26,298 bases of DNA from contig CAIODK010000344.1 in the NCBI GenBank assembly GCA_903856995.1, positions 1 to 26,298 of the forward strand, given 5' to 3'. Source of the DNA: an uncultured Burkholderiales bacterium. GTDB taxonomy: Bacteria; Pseudomonadota; Gammaproteobacteria; Burkholderiales; Burkholderiaceae_C. The notes below the pieces were generated by a model. The model was not told where the DNA came from and ran no database searches. It saw only the letters and a list, made by a program, of their open reading frames with translations. Below, one piece after another: positions 7,980-14,545 of the stretch. A program made the translations under genes and the position numbers. Position 1 is the stretch's first letter, and each line of letters opens with the position of its first letter.

Positions 7980-9787
7980 CAATCCTCCACCTGCAAAATG
8001 GCCAAGAAGGCTTCTTGCGGAACTTCCACCGAACCAATTTGCTTCATGCGTTTCTTACCTGCTTTTTGTTTTTCAAGCAGCTTGCGTTTACGACTGATGT
8101 CGCCCCCGTAGCATTTTGCCAGCACGTTCTTGCGCAACGCCTTGATGCTCTCGCGCGCAATGATGTTGGAGCCAATGGCAGCTTGAATGGCCACGTCAAA
8201 CATTTGACGGCTAATGATTTCGCGCATCTTCGCCACCACAGCGCGACCACGGTACAGGGACTGCGAGCGGTGCACGATGATGGACAGGGCATCAACCTTC
8301 TCGCCGTTGAGCAAGATGTCGACCTTCACCACATCTGCAGCGCGGAATTCTTTGAACTCATAGTCCATGGACGCGTAACCGCGTGAGACAGATTTGAGCT
8401 TGTCAAAGAAGTCGAGCACGATTTCGCCCAAGGGCATTTCGTACGTGAGCATCACTTGACGACCGTGGTACGCCATGTTCAGTTGCACGCCGCGCTTTTG
8501 GTTGGCCAACGTCATCACGGGGCCGACGTAGTCTTGCGGCATATACAGGTGCACGGTCACGATGGGTTCGCGTATTTCGTGCAGCTTGCCTTGATCGGGC
8601 ATCTTGGATGGGTTTTCCACCATCACCACTTCATCGCCAGGCATGACGACTTGGTAGACCACGCTAGGGGCTGTGGTGATCAGGTCTTGGTCAAACTCGC
8701 GCTCCAACCGCTCTTGCACGATTTCCATATGCAACAAGCCGAGGAAGCCGCATCGAAAACCAAAGCCCAAGGCTTGGGATACTTCGGGCTCGTATTGCAA
8801 CGAGGCGTCGTTTAGTTTGAGCTTTTCGAGCGCGTCACGCAGGCTGTCGTATTGGTTAGCTTCGGTGGGGTACAGGCCCGCGAAAACTTGCGGTTGAATT
8901 TCTTTAAAACCAGGCAAAGCTTGCTCAGCAGGGCCCAAGTTATTAGGTAACTTCTTTTCCAAAGTGATAGTGTCACCCACCTTGGCCGCTTGCAACTCTT
9001 TGATACCCGCAATGATGTAGCCCACTTGGCCGGCTTCGAGCGATTGACGCACCTCATTGGCAGGGGTGAACACGCCCAGGTTATCAGCGTTGTAGACAGT
9101 GTTGGTAGCCATCATCTTGAAGCGCTCACCCTTGCCAAGGCGACCATCCACCACACGCACGAGCATCACGACACCGACATAGGTGTCAAACCAGCTGTCC
9201 ACAATCATGGCGCGCAATGGCGCATTAGGGTTGCCTTTGGGCGGAGGGATTTTGGCGACGACGGCTTCTAAGATCTCATCGATGCCCATCCCCGTTTTGG
9301 CAGAGCATGGGATCGCGTCCGTCGCATCAATGCCAATGACGTCTTCGACTTCCGCTTTCGCGTTTTCTGGATCCGCGTTGGGCAAATCCATTTTGTTGAG
9401 CACAGGAATCACTTCGACACCGAGGTCGAGTGCGGTGTAACAGTTGGCCACGGTTTGCGCTTCAACACCTTGACTCGCATCGACGACGAGCAACGCACCT
9501 TCACACGCTGAGAGTGAACGCGAGACTTCATATGAGAAGTCAACGTGACCCGGTGTGTCGATCAAATTTAGGTTGTAGATCTGACCATCTTGGGCTTTGT
9601 ATTGCAGCGCAGCCGTCTGCGCTTTGATAGTTATCCCACGTTCTTTTTCGATATCCATCGAGTCGAGAACTTGAGCTTGCATGTCACGCTCTTCAAGTCC
9701 TCCGCAACGCTGAATCAAACGATCTGCAAGCGTAGATTTGCCGTGATCGATGTGGGCAATGATTGAAAAGTTTCTGATGTTGTTCAT
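7979..9787 (-). CDS. lepA: Elongation factor 4 (LepA)
   Basis: Ribosome-associated GTPase that acts on stalled or initiating ribosomes. The 602-residue protein starts MNNIRNFSIIAHIDHGKST, with the P-loop at the usual place; DTPGHVDF and NKMDLP follow. Then come the EF-G-like domains and the LepA-specific C-terminal domain (ending with the basic GGDISRKRKLLEKQKAGKKRMKQIG region). A GTG four codons upstream (9799) is an alternative start. Neither start has a good ribosome binding site. Only 45 bases separate the chosen ATG from the T-run of a strong terminator, which is unusual for the first gene of a long operon. lepB follows with a one-base overlap. Confidence 0.97.
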   Translation of the reverse strand: MNNIRNFSIIAHIDHGKSTLADRLIQRCGGLEERDMQAQVLDSMDIEKERGITIKAQTAALQYKAQDGQIYNLNLIDTPGHVDFSYEVSRSLSACEGALLVVDASQGVEAQTVANCYTALDLGVEVIPVLNKMDLPNADPENAKAEVEDVIGIDATDAIPCSAKTGMGIDEILEAVVAKIPPPKGNPNAPLRAMIVDSWFDTYVGVVMLVRVVDGRLGKGERFKMMATNTVYNADNLGVFTPANEVRQSLEAGQVGYIIAGIKELQAAKVGDTITLEKKLPNNLGPAEQALPGFKEIQPQVFAGLYPTEANQYDSLRDALEKLKLNDASLQYEPEVSQALGFGFRCGFLGLLHMEIVQERLEREFDQDLITTAPSVVYQVVMPGDEVVMVENPSKMPDQGKLHEIREPIVTVHLYMPQDYVGPVMTLANQKRGVQLNMAYHGRQVMLTYEMPLGEIVLDFFDKLKSVSRGYASMDYEFKEFRAADVVKVDILLNGEKVDALSIIVHRSQSLYRGRAVVAKMREIISRQMFDVAIQAAIGSNIIARESIKALRKNVLAKCYGGDISRKRKLLEKQKAGKKRMKQIGSVEVPQEAFLAILQVED

Positions 9788-9832
9788 CAACGGGGGCACT
9801 TAAGTGATTGAATTCAAAGGGACTAGCGCATG

Positions 9833-9863
9833 AAAAAAGGGCGCGTCATTAGCTGACGCGCCC
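9833..9863 (-). terminator. Intrinsic terminator just upstream of lepA
   Basis: On the minus strand a perfect 10-bp GC-rich stem (arms 9839-9848 and 9854-9863, loop of 5) is followed directly by six T (9838-9833). The plus strand has no matching T-run, so it acts only on leftward transcripts. It ends transcripts coming from degQ or from a promoter in the gap, and lies about 45 bp before the lepA ATG. Any lepA mRNA started upstream must read through it, which makes it a candidate attenuator as well as a plain terminator. Confidence 0.85.
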
Positions 9864-9890
9864 AGAACCAACAAGCAATGGCAACTGCAT
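9849..9890 (-). other. Possible 13-codon leader ORF overlapping the lepA terminator
   Basis: An ATG at 9890 opens a 13-codon frame (MQLPLLVGSGRVS) that ends with TAA at 9849-9851, directly followed by TGA (9846-9848). The stop codons lie in the loop and inner stem of the terminator hairpin, the geometry in which a translating ribosome would disrupt one arm. No good ribosome binding site precedes it, and three codons are Leu, with no strong run of one amino acid. It may be chance. Confidence 0.25.
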
Positions 9891-9904
9891 AAGGTTGGGA
9901 GTTC

Positions 9905-9910
9905 ATTGTA
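9905..9910 (-). promoter_or_regulatory. Candidate -10 element (TACAAT) upstream of the lepA terminator
   Basis: Read leftward, TACAAT matches five of six bases of the sigma-70 -10 consensus. The -35 position holds only a weak match (TGTGCA, spacing 16). Initiation about seven bases on, near 9898, would give an RNA of roughly 65 nt ending at the terminator at 9833-9863. That RNA has a weak first hairpin (arms at 9894-9898 and 9868-9872) and then the terminator stem, as in a leader RNA or small RNA. Prediction only. Confidence 0.3.
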
Positions 9911-9979
9911 GGCAAAAACCCCGAATTGCACAGCGATCTAAGCACGACCGAGGCCTCGTTGCAGGTTCGCAACATGAAT

Positions 9980-10057
9980 CTATCCACAACTTATCAACAT
10001 TTTGACCAAGGGGTTTTGGGATAACTTGTGGGCGATCTGTGGATCACCTGTGGAGTC
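9980..10057. promoter_or_regulatory. Cluster of DnaA-box-like 9-mers
   Basis: Three 9-mers match the DnaA box TTATCCACA at 8 of 9 positions: 9980-9988 (+), 9991-9999 (+) and 10038-10046 (-). A 7-of-9 match lies at 10016-10024 (-), and two weaker TGTGG cores at 10027 and 10049. Three 8-of-9 hits within 67 bp is far above chance; roughly 0.1 such hit is expected in the whole gap. GATC sites lie at 10034 and 10042. The gap lies between degQ and lepA, with no dnaA or dnaN in the window. It could be a replication origin, a DnaA-titrating or DnaA-reactivating site, or a DnaA-regulated promoter. Confidence 0.5.
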
Positions 10058-10090
10058 ATTCAACCAATCCCGTATTGTGAAGTTTTGGGC

Positions 10091-10106
10091 TTGCGATATA
10101 TCGCAA
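10091..10106. repeat. Perfect 16-bp palindrome (TTGCGATATATCGCAA)
   Basis: An uninterrupted 16-bp self-complementary sequence lies 34 bp to the right of the DnaA-box-like cluster. It has no T-run and no loop, so it fits a dimeric protein's operator or binding site better than a terminator. No regulator is assigned. Confidence 0.6.
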
Positions 10107-10124
10107 AAACGCATTCAGCCCCCC

Positions 10125-10220
10125 AATTCTATACAAAAAGGGCTTGAACACTTTTTTTAAGTTAGTTTGCGCTCACTCAAAAACAATTTATAGAGTCTCA
10201 AAATTATTTTGATAAGCACT
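10125..10220. other. AT-rich block (about 72% A+T) in the degQ-lepA gap
   Basis: By direct count 69 of 96 bases are A or T, well above the surrounding coding DNA. It contains poly-A and poly-T tracts and a 15-bp near-palindrome, TCAAAATTATTTTGA (198-212 past base 10000). It sits beside the palindrome and DnaA-like boxes, so it could be an unwinding element or curved DNA. No open reading frame, tRNA or convincing degQ terminator is seen in the rest of the gap (9864-10245). Confidence 0.5.
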
Positions 10221-10245
10221 GTATTCCCGATTCAAGCCAAGGGAT

Positions 10246-11730
10246 TTAGCGCACAGGCCGAATAACGGTGTATTGCGCCCACTCTCCTCGACGTATCAAT
10301 AAGTTCACAGGCTTGCTGCGGTCGAGCTTAGCAATCAATGCATCCAGCGTCTGCACGTTGGGTGTTTCCGTGTTGGCGAGCGCCAAGATAACGTCACCCT
10401 CTTGGATGCCTGCACGCACAGCGGGTTCAGCCACAGCATCCACACGCACACCGCCGCGCAGTTTGAGCTCTTTCTTCTGCGCATCCGAGAGTTCACTGAC
10501 AGTCAAGCCCAACACCTTGGTGGCCGCATCCGTGACTGGCTTTTCAACGGCTGCCTTCTTCACCGGTTTTTCCGCTTCAAATTCGCCCACCGTGATGTGC
10601 ATGTCTTTCAAGCTCCCACGTCGCCACACCTGAATGGCACTGCGTGTGCCCGGCTTGGTGTTGCCCACCATCCGAGGTAAGTCACTCGACTTGTCGATCG
10701 CCTTGCCTTCGAACTTCAAGATGATGTCACCGGGTTCGAGACCCGCCTTTTCAGCCGGTGAGCCTTGCTCGACGCCGCGAACCAACGCCCCTTGGGCTTT
10801 CGACAATCCCAGTGATTCGGCGACTTCTTTGCTCACTTGATCAATCTGTACACCCAAGCGACCGCGCTGAACTTTGCCAGTTGCACGCAGCTGTTCGCTC
10901 ACGCGCACTGCTTCGTCAATCGGGATCGCGAATGAGATGCCCATGAAGCCCCCCGAGCGGGAGTAAATTTGGCTGTTAATGCCCACCACTTCGCCGCGCA
11001 TGTTGATGAGTGGCCCCCCTGAGTTGCCAGGATTGATGGCCACATCGGTCTGAATGAATGACAAATAGTCGCCTGTGTCGCGTTGCTTTGCGCTCACGAT
11101 GCCTGCTGTGACGGTGTTATCTAAACCAAAAGGTGAGCCAATGGCCATGACCCACTCACCGACCTTGAGGCGACTCACCTCGCCAATCTTCACGGCCGGT
11201 AGACCTGTGGCTTCGATCTTCACCACCGCCACGTCGGTGCGCTTGTCTGAGCCTACGATACGCGCTTTGAATTCACGTTTGTCAGGCAAGGTGACTAGCA
11301 CTTGGTCTGCCCCTTCCACCACGTGGGCGTTGGTCATCACATAGCCATCTGGAGACAAAATGAAGCCTGAGCCAACACCTTTGGGCTGCGCCTCATCTGG
11401 TTGCGGCTGAGCTCGGTTAGGACGCTGCTGGCGTGGCGCATTGGGGTTGTTCGGTGTAGGCATGGGTACGCCAAAGAAACGACGGAAGAACTCTTGCATT
11501 TCCGCATCAGGCTCGCCGCCTTGCACATCTCGGGGCACGGCCTTTTCGAGCGTACGGATGTTCACCACCGAAGGGCCCACCTGCTCCACCAACTCGGTGA
11601 AGTCTGGCAAGCCACGAACGCCTTGCGCGATGGCCGAGGACGTCAGTGCAACGCTCAGGCCACTCGCCCAGAGTAAGGCGCACAACATGCCCGTAAAGAA
11701 AGAACGATTTAATACCGAGTGGCGCGCCAT
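10246..11730 (-). CDS. degQ: Periplasmic serine protease, DegQ/MucD type (HtrA family)
   Basis: An envelope quality-control protease and chaperone of 494 residues. A signal peptide (residues 1-36, ending AIAQ) is followed by a trypsin-like domain with the triad His136 (TNAHVVEG), Asp166 (RTDVAVVK) and Ser237 (NPGNSGGP). Two PDZ domains follow, the first with RGRLGVQI and GSPAEKAGLEPGDIIL, the second near the C terminus. A Pro/Gln/Asn-rich linker precedes the protease domain (about 90-118). The ATG at 11730 has a strong site (AAGGAA) seven bases upstream, which decides against an in-frame start at 11826. MucD is normally encoded after rpoE-rseA-rseB, but that cassette is missing here. Confidence 0.95.
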   Translation of the reverse strand: MARHSVLNRSFFTGMLCALLWASGLSVALTSSAIAQGVRGLPDFTELVEQVGPSVVNIRTLEKAVPRDVQGGEPDAEMQEFFRRFFGVPMPTPNNPNAPRQQRPNRAQPQPDEAQPKGVGSGFILSPDGYVMTNAHVVEGADQVLVTLPDKREFKARIVGSDKRTDVAVVKIEATGLPAVKIGEVSRLKVGEWVMAIGSPFGLDNTVTAGIVSAKQRDTGDYLSFIQTDVAINPGNSGGPLINMRGEVVGINSQIYSRSGGFMGISFAIPIDEAVRVSEQLRATGKVQRGRLGVQIDQVSKEVAESLGLSKAQGALVRGVEQGSPAEKAGLEPGDIILKFEGKAIDKSSDLPRMVGNTKPGTRSAIQVWRRGSLKDMHITVGEFEAEKPVKKAAVEKPVTDAATKVLGLTVSELSDAQKKELKLRGGVRVDAVAEPAVRAGIQEGDVILALANTETPNVQTLDALIAKLDRSKPVNLLIRRGEWAQYTVIRPVR

Positions 11731-11741
11731 GTGTGTTTCCT

Positions 11742-12179
11742 TCAATGAATATCTGCGCGCTGATACACAGCGCGACGTAAATCTTGCCAACGGGTGCTTG
11801 ACTGCTCGCCCCCTAGCCACAACCAAGCATGTTTTCCATTGAGTGTGTCAGATGCGGGTTGCCAGCGCAAAAGCAAGGTTTTTTGCAAATCCAAGATGGG
11901 TTGAATCTCACCCAGCGCGTCCTCTTGAGCGCAAGCTTGGTCGTGCCAGCACCAGACTTGCCCATCCCAGGTCAATGTGCCAGATTGATGGAGCGCGCGA
12001 GCGCCCATGATCGAACCACAGCCCGTTGCAACGACAGCCGCAACCCAAACCCAATGCATGGATTGATTTAACGCCCAAACGAACAACACCGCTGACGTGC
12101 ACAGCACACAGCAGACGTAGAGACGGCGCTGAAAAGCACAACGCCCCACCGGATATGAAACCGATGGGGCGTTGTGCAT
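11742..12179 (-). CDS. Hypothetical two-helix membrane protein between fabF and degQ
   Basis: A 145-residue protein. An APSVSYPVGR motif near the N terminus is followed by two likely membrane helices (about residues 23-41 and 42-60), then a Trp-rich soluble tail (LTWDGQVWCWHD, LLLRWQP, LWLGGEQSSTRWQDLRRAVYQ). The layout, with two helices then a Trp-rich domain, resembles the small YgfX/CptA-like proteins found next to rpoE in other proteobacteria, but the match is by layout only. The ATG lies 11 bp after the fabF stop with AAGG overlapping that stop. Its first 14 codons are part of a terminator-like hairpin. degQ starts 11 bp downstream. Confidence 0.75.
   Translation of the reverse strand: MHNAPSVSYPVGRCAFQRRLYVCCVLCTSAVLFVWALNQSMHWVWVAAVVATGCGSIMGARALHQSGTLTWDGQVWCWHDQACAQEDALGEIQPILDLQKTLLLRWQPASDTLNGKHAWLWLGGEQSSTRWQDLRRAVYQRADIH
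12132..12177 (-). terminator. Intrinsic terminator after fabF, inside the next gene's first codons
   Basis: A perfect 13-bp inverted repeat (arms 12136-12148 and 12165-12177), extended inward by a further CGG/CCG pairing. It is followed on the minus strand by TTTT (12135-12132). It lies 13 bases after the fabF stop, the expected place for the end of the fab operon, but its arm begins right after the ATG of the next gene (12179). It therefore doubles as coding sequence for the motif APSVSYPVGRC. Confidence 0.8.
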
Positions 12180-12189
12180 GGCGATCGCC

Positions 12190-13434
12190 TTAGATGCGTT
12201 TGAAAACTAACGCGCCGTTGGTGCCACCGAAACCGAAGTTGTTTTTGAGCGCAACATCAATCTTCATGTCACGCGCAATGTTCGCGCAGTAGTCCAAGTC
12301 ACACGCTGGGTCTTGGTTGAAGATGTTGATGGTGGGTGGGCTCTTTTGGTGATGGATAGCCAACACAGTGAACACGCTCTCAATACCGCCTGCACCGCCC
12401 AACAAATGGCCCGTCATGGACTTGGTGGAGTTGACCACGGTCTTCTTGGCATGATCACCCAGCGCCGCTTTGATGGCATTGGTTTCGTTGATGTCGCCTA
12501 ACGGGGTCGATGTGCCGTGCGCGTTCAAGTAATCCACCTGATCGGCATTGACACCCGCGTTGCGCAAGGCACTGATCATGGCGCGGCGTGGGCCGTCCAT
12601 GTTGGGCGCAGTCATGTGACCCGCATCTGCACTCAGACCGTAGCCACCCAACTCCGCATAAATTTTGGCACCGCGTGCTTTGGCGTGTTCGTACTCTTCG
12701 AGCACCAAGACACCTGCGCCTTCACCCAAAACAAACCCATCACGATCGCGGTCCCAAGGACGCGACGCGGTAGCTGGGTCGTCATTGCGGGTGGACAGTG
12801 CGCGCATGGAAGCAAAGCCACCGACGCCCAATGGGGACATGCAGCACTCAGAACCGCCAGCAATCATCACGTCGGCATCGCCGTACTCAATGTGACGACC
12901 GGCTTCGCCGATGCTGTGCAAGCCCGTTGTACAGGCTGTGACCACTGCAAAATTCGGGCCTTTGAAGCCAAAACGCATGGACACATGACCAGAAATCATG
13001 TTGATGATGGACGCTGGCACGAAGAAAGGCGAAATGCGACGTGGGCCTTTGGCCAACAGCTCGCTGTGCATATCTTCGATCAGCGGCAAACCGCCAATAC
13101 CAGAGCCAATCACGACCCCGATACGGGTCGCTTCTTCTTCGCTCAAGGCTTCGCCAGTGGCTAAGCCCGAGTCTTGTACCGCTTGCATCGCAGCCGCTAT
13201 GCCGTAATGAATGAACTTGTCCATGGCTCTCGCGTCTTTCGGCGAGATGTATTGGTCAAGGTCTAGATCTTTCACTTCACCAGCAAAGTGGCAATTGATA
13301 GCGGAGGCATCAAAACGAGTGATGTTCGCAATGCCAGACTTACCAGCTAAAAGATTGGCCCAAGCGTCAGCCACCGTGTTACCCACGGGGCTGATACAAC
13401 CTAGACCGGTCACGACGACGCGACGACGGCTCAT
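12190..13434 (-). CDS. fabF: 3-oxoacyl-ACP synthase II (FabF)
   Basis: Condensing enzyme that extends acyl-ACP chains with malonyl-ACP in type II fatty-acid synthesis. The 414-residue protein shows the full Cys-His-His triad: Cys168 (VTACTTGLHS), the NAHGTSTPLGD histidine near 305 and the GHLLGGAGG histidine near 342, together with the NNFGFGGTN ending. Length fits the family. It follows acpP by 17 bp and is the last gene of the fab operon, ending just before a strong terminator. Confidence 0.97.
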   Translation of the reverse strand: MSRRRVVVTGLGCISPVGNTVADAWANLLAGKSGIANITRFDASAINCHFAGEVKDLDLDQYISPKDARAMDKFIHYGIAAAMQAVQDSGLATGEALSEEEATRIGVVIGSGIGGLPLIEDMHSELLAKGPRRISPFFVPASIINMISGHVSMRFGFKGPNFAVVTACTTGLHSIGEAGRHIEYGDADVMIAGGSECCMSPLGVGGFASMRALSTRNDDPATASRPWDRDRDGFVLGEGAGVLVLEEYEHAKARGAKIYAELGGYGLSADAGHMTAPNMDGPRRAMISALRNAGVNADQVDYLNAHGTSTPLGDINETNAIKAALGDHAKKTVVNSTKSMTGHLLGGAGGIESVFTVLAIHHQKSPPTINIFNQDPACDLDYCANIARDMKIDVALKNNFGFGGTNGALVFKRI

Positions 13435-13451
13435 GCGGTGGTTCCTAGTAG

Positions 13452-13691
13452 TTAGGCTTTTTTGTGGGTCAACGCGTAATCGATCGCGTTTTGCACAGTG
13501 TTGATTTTCTCGGCATCTTCGTCTGGGATTTCAATACCAAACTCATCTTCCAATGCCATCACCAATTCCACGGTATCTAAGGAGTCGGCACCCAAATCAG
13601 CCACGAAGGCCTTTTCGTTAGTAACTTGAGACTCTTCAACGCCGAGTTGTTCGGCAATGATTTTTTTGACACGTGTTTCGATATCGCTCAT
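13452..13691 (-). CDS. acpP: Acyl carrier protein
   Basis: The 79-residue acidic carrier that holds growing acyl chains as thioesters on a phosphopantetheine arm. The attachment site is Ser37 in GADSLD, modified by AcpS (3330-3725). The start has GAGGG six bases upstream, a strong site that fits very high expression. It lies between fabG and fabF as in E. coli. The 92-bp gap before it is the longest within the fab group and holds phased repeats, so acpP probably has its own promoter. Confidence 0.98.
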   Translation of the reverse strand: MSDIETRVKKIIAEQLGVEESQVTNEKAFVADLGADSLDTVELVMALEDEFGIEIPDEDAEKINTVQNAIDYALTHKKA

Positions 13692-13783
13692 GGATTCCCT
13701 CTAAGGGTTGTGAATAAGACCGTAATTTTAACCGGACGGCCCGACCGTTTTGATTCTGTTTTGATTCTTTTGCGATTCAGGCC
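13692..13783 (-). promoter_or_regulatory. fabG-acpP gap with probable acpP promoter region
   Basis: A 92-bp non-coding gap on the minus strand. Next to acpP it carries an AT-rich stretch with a possible -10 (TAAAAT, GGTTAAAATTACGG context) and no clear -35. A GC-rich element (CGGTCGGGCCGTCCGG) lies just upstream, then the phased repeats. ACP is needed in large amounts, and a private promoter in this gap is common in other bacteria, so the role is plausible but unproven. Confidence 0.4.
13748..13778. repeat. Three 11-bp phased direct repeats upstream of acpP
   Basis: TTTTGATTC occurs at 13748-13756 and again at 13759-13767, and a third copy with a two-base insertion (TTTTGCGATTC) at 13768-13778. 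The spacing is 11, then 9 bp to the start of the third copy, close to one helical turn. The repeats sit between the fabG stop and the acpP promoter region, a plausible protein-binding or DNA-bending site. Confidence 0.6.
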
Positions 13784-14527
13784 TTAAGCCATGAACATTC
13801 CACCGTTGACATGCAGCTCTTGGCCCGTCACATAGCTGGCGTGTGCGCCGGCCAAATAGGCCACGGCGTGGGCAATGTCAGCTGGTTTGCCGAGGTGTCC
13901 CAACGGGATCTGCCCCAACAACGCTTTTTGTTGTTCTTCTGGCAACGACGCTGTCATGTCAGTTTCAATAAAACCAGGTGCCACGCAATTGACCGTGATG
14001 CCACGGCTGCCCAATTCACGGGCCAATGCACGGGTCATGCCCGCCACACCTGCTTTCGCTGCCGCGTAGTTGGCTTGGCCTGCGTTGCCTGACGCACCGA
14101 CCACACTGGTGATGCTGATGATGCGGCCATAACGCTGCTTCATCATGGGGCGCATCACAGCGCGTGACATGCGAAACACTGCTTTGAGGTTGGTGTCGAG
14201 CACGGCATCCCAATCGTCATCCTTCATGCGCATCGCCAAGGTGTCGCGAGTGATGCCCGCGTTGTTCACCAACACATGCAACGCGCCGTGTTCTTTGATG
14301 ATTTGCTCCATCAAGGCATCAATCGCAGCAACGTCGTTCACATTCAGGTTCGCACCACGACAGCCGGCGTAGGAAGACAGGGCCTGGGTAATTTTGGTAG
14401 CGCCATCATCCGACGTCGCCGTACCAATCACCAAATAGCCTTGCTGTGCCAACTCTTGGGCAATGGCTGCGCCAATGCCACGCGAGGCGCCCGTGACCAA
14501 GGCTATGTGTTGTTTTTTATCGCTCAT
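13784..14527 (-). CDS. fabG: 3-oxoacyl-ACP reductase (FabG)
   Basis: NADPH-dependent short-chain dehydrogenase that reduces 3-oxoacyl-ACP in each elongation cycle. The 247-residue protein has the cofactor motif TGASRGIG (12-19), NNAG (88-91) and the catalytic set Ser141, Tyr154 and Lys158 (YAAAK), with the GQELHVNGGMFMA ending. It follows fabD by 18 bp. The order fabH-fabD-fabG-acpP-fabF is the same as in E. coli, which supports fabG rather than another dehydrogenase. Confidence 0.97.
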   Translation of the reverse strand: MSDKKQHIALVTGASRGIGAAIAQELAQQGYLVIGTATSDDGATKITQALSSYAGCRGANLNVNDVAAIDALMEQIIKEHGALHVLVNNAGITRDTLAMRMKDDDWDAVLDTNLKAVFRMSRAVMRPMMKQRYGRIISITSVVGASGNAGQANYAAAKAGVAGMTRALARELGSRGITVNCVAPGFIETDMTASLPEEQQKALLGQIPLGHLGKPADIAHAVAYLAGAHASYVTGQELHVNGGMFMA

Positions 14528-14545
14528 ATGTTGTTCTCTCTTCGA

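Noticed and set aside
9788..10245. tRNA or known small-RNA gene in the degQ-lepA gap
   Set aside because: No cloverleaf or recognised RNA family pattern was seen; only the hairpin, boxes and AT-rich block are supported.
11731..11826. 32-residue N-terminal extension of degQ
   Set aside because: It precedes a complete signal peptide with its own strong ribosome binding site at the 11730 start.
12517..13164. 215-codon plus-strand frame opposite fabF
   Set aside because: Antisense to an intact fabF with all catalytic residues; no start signals.
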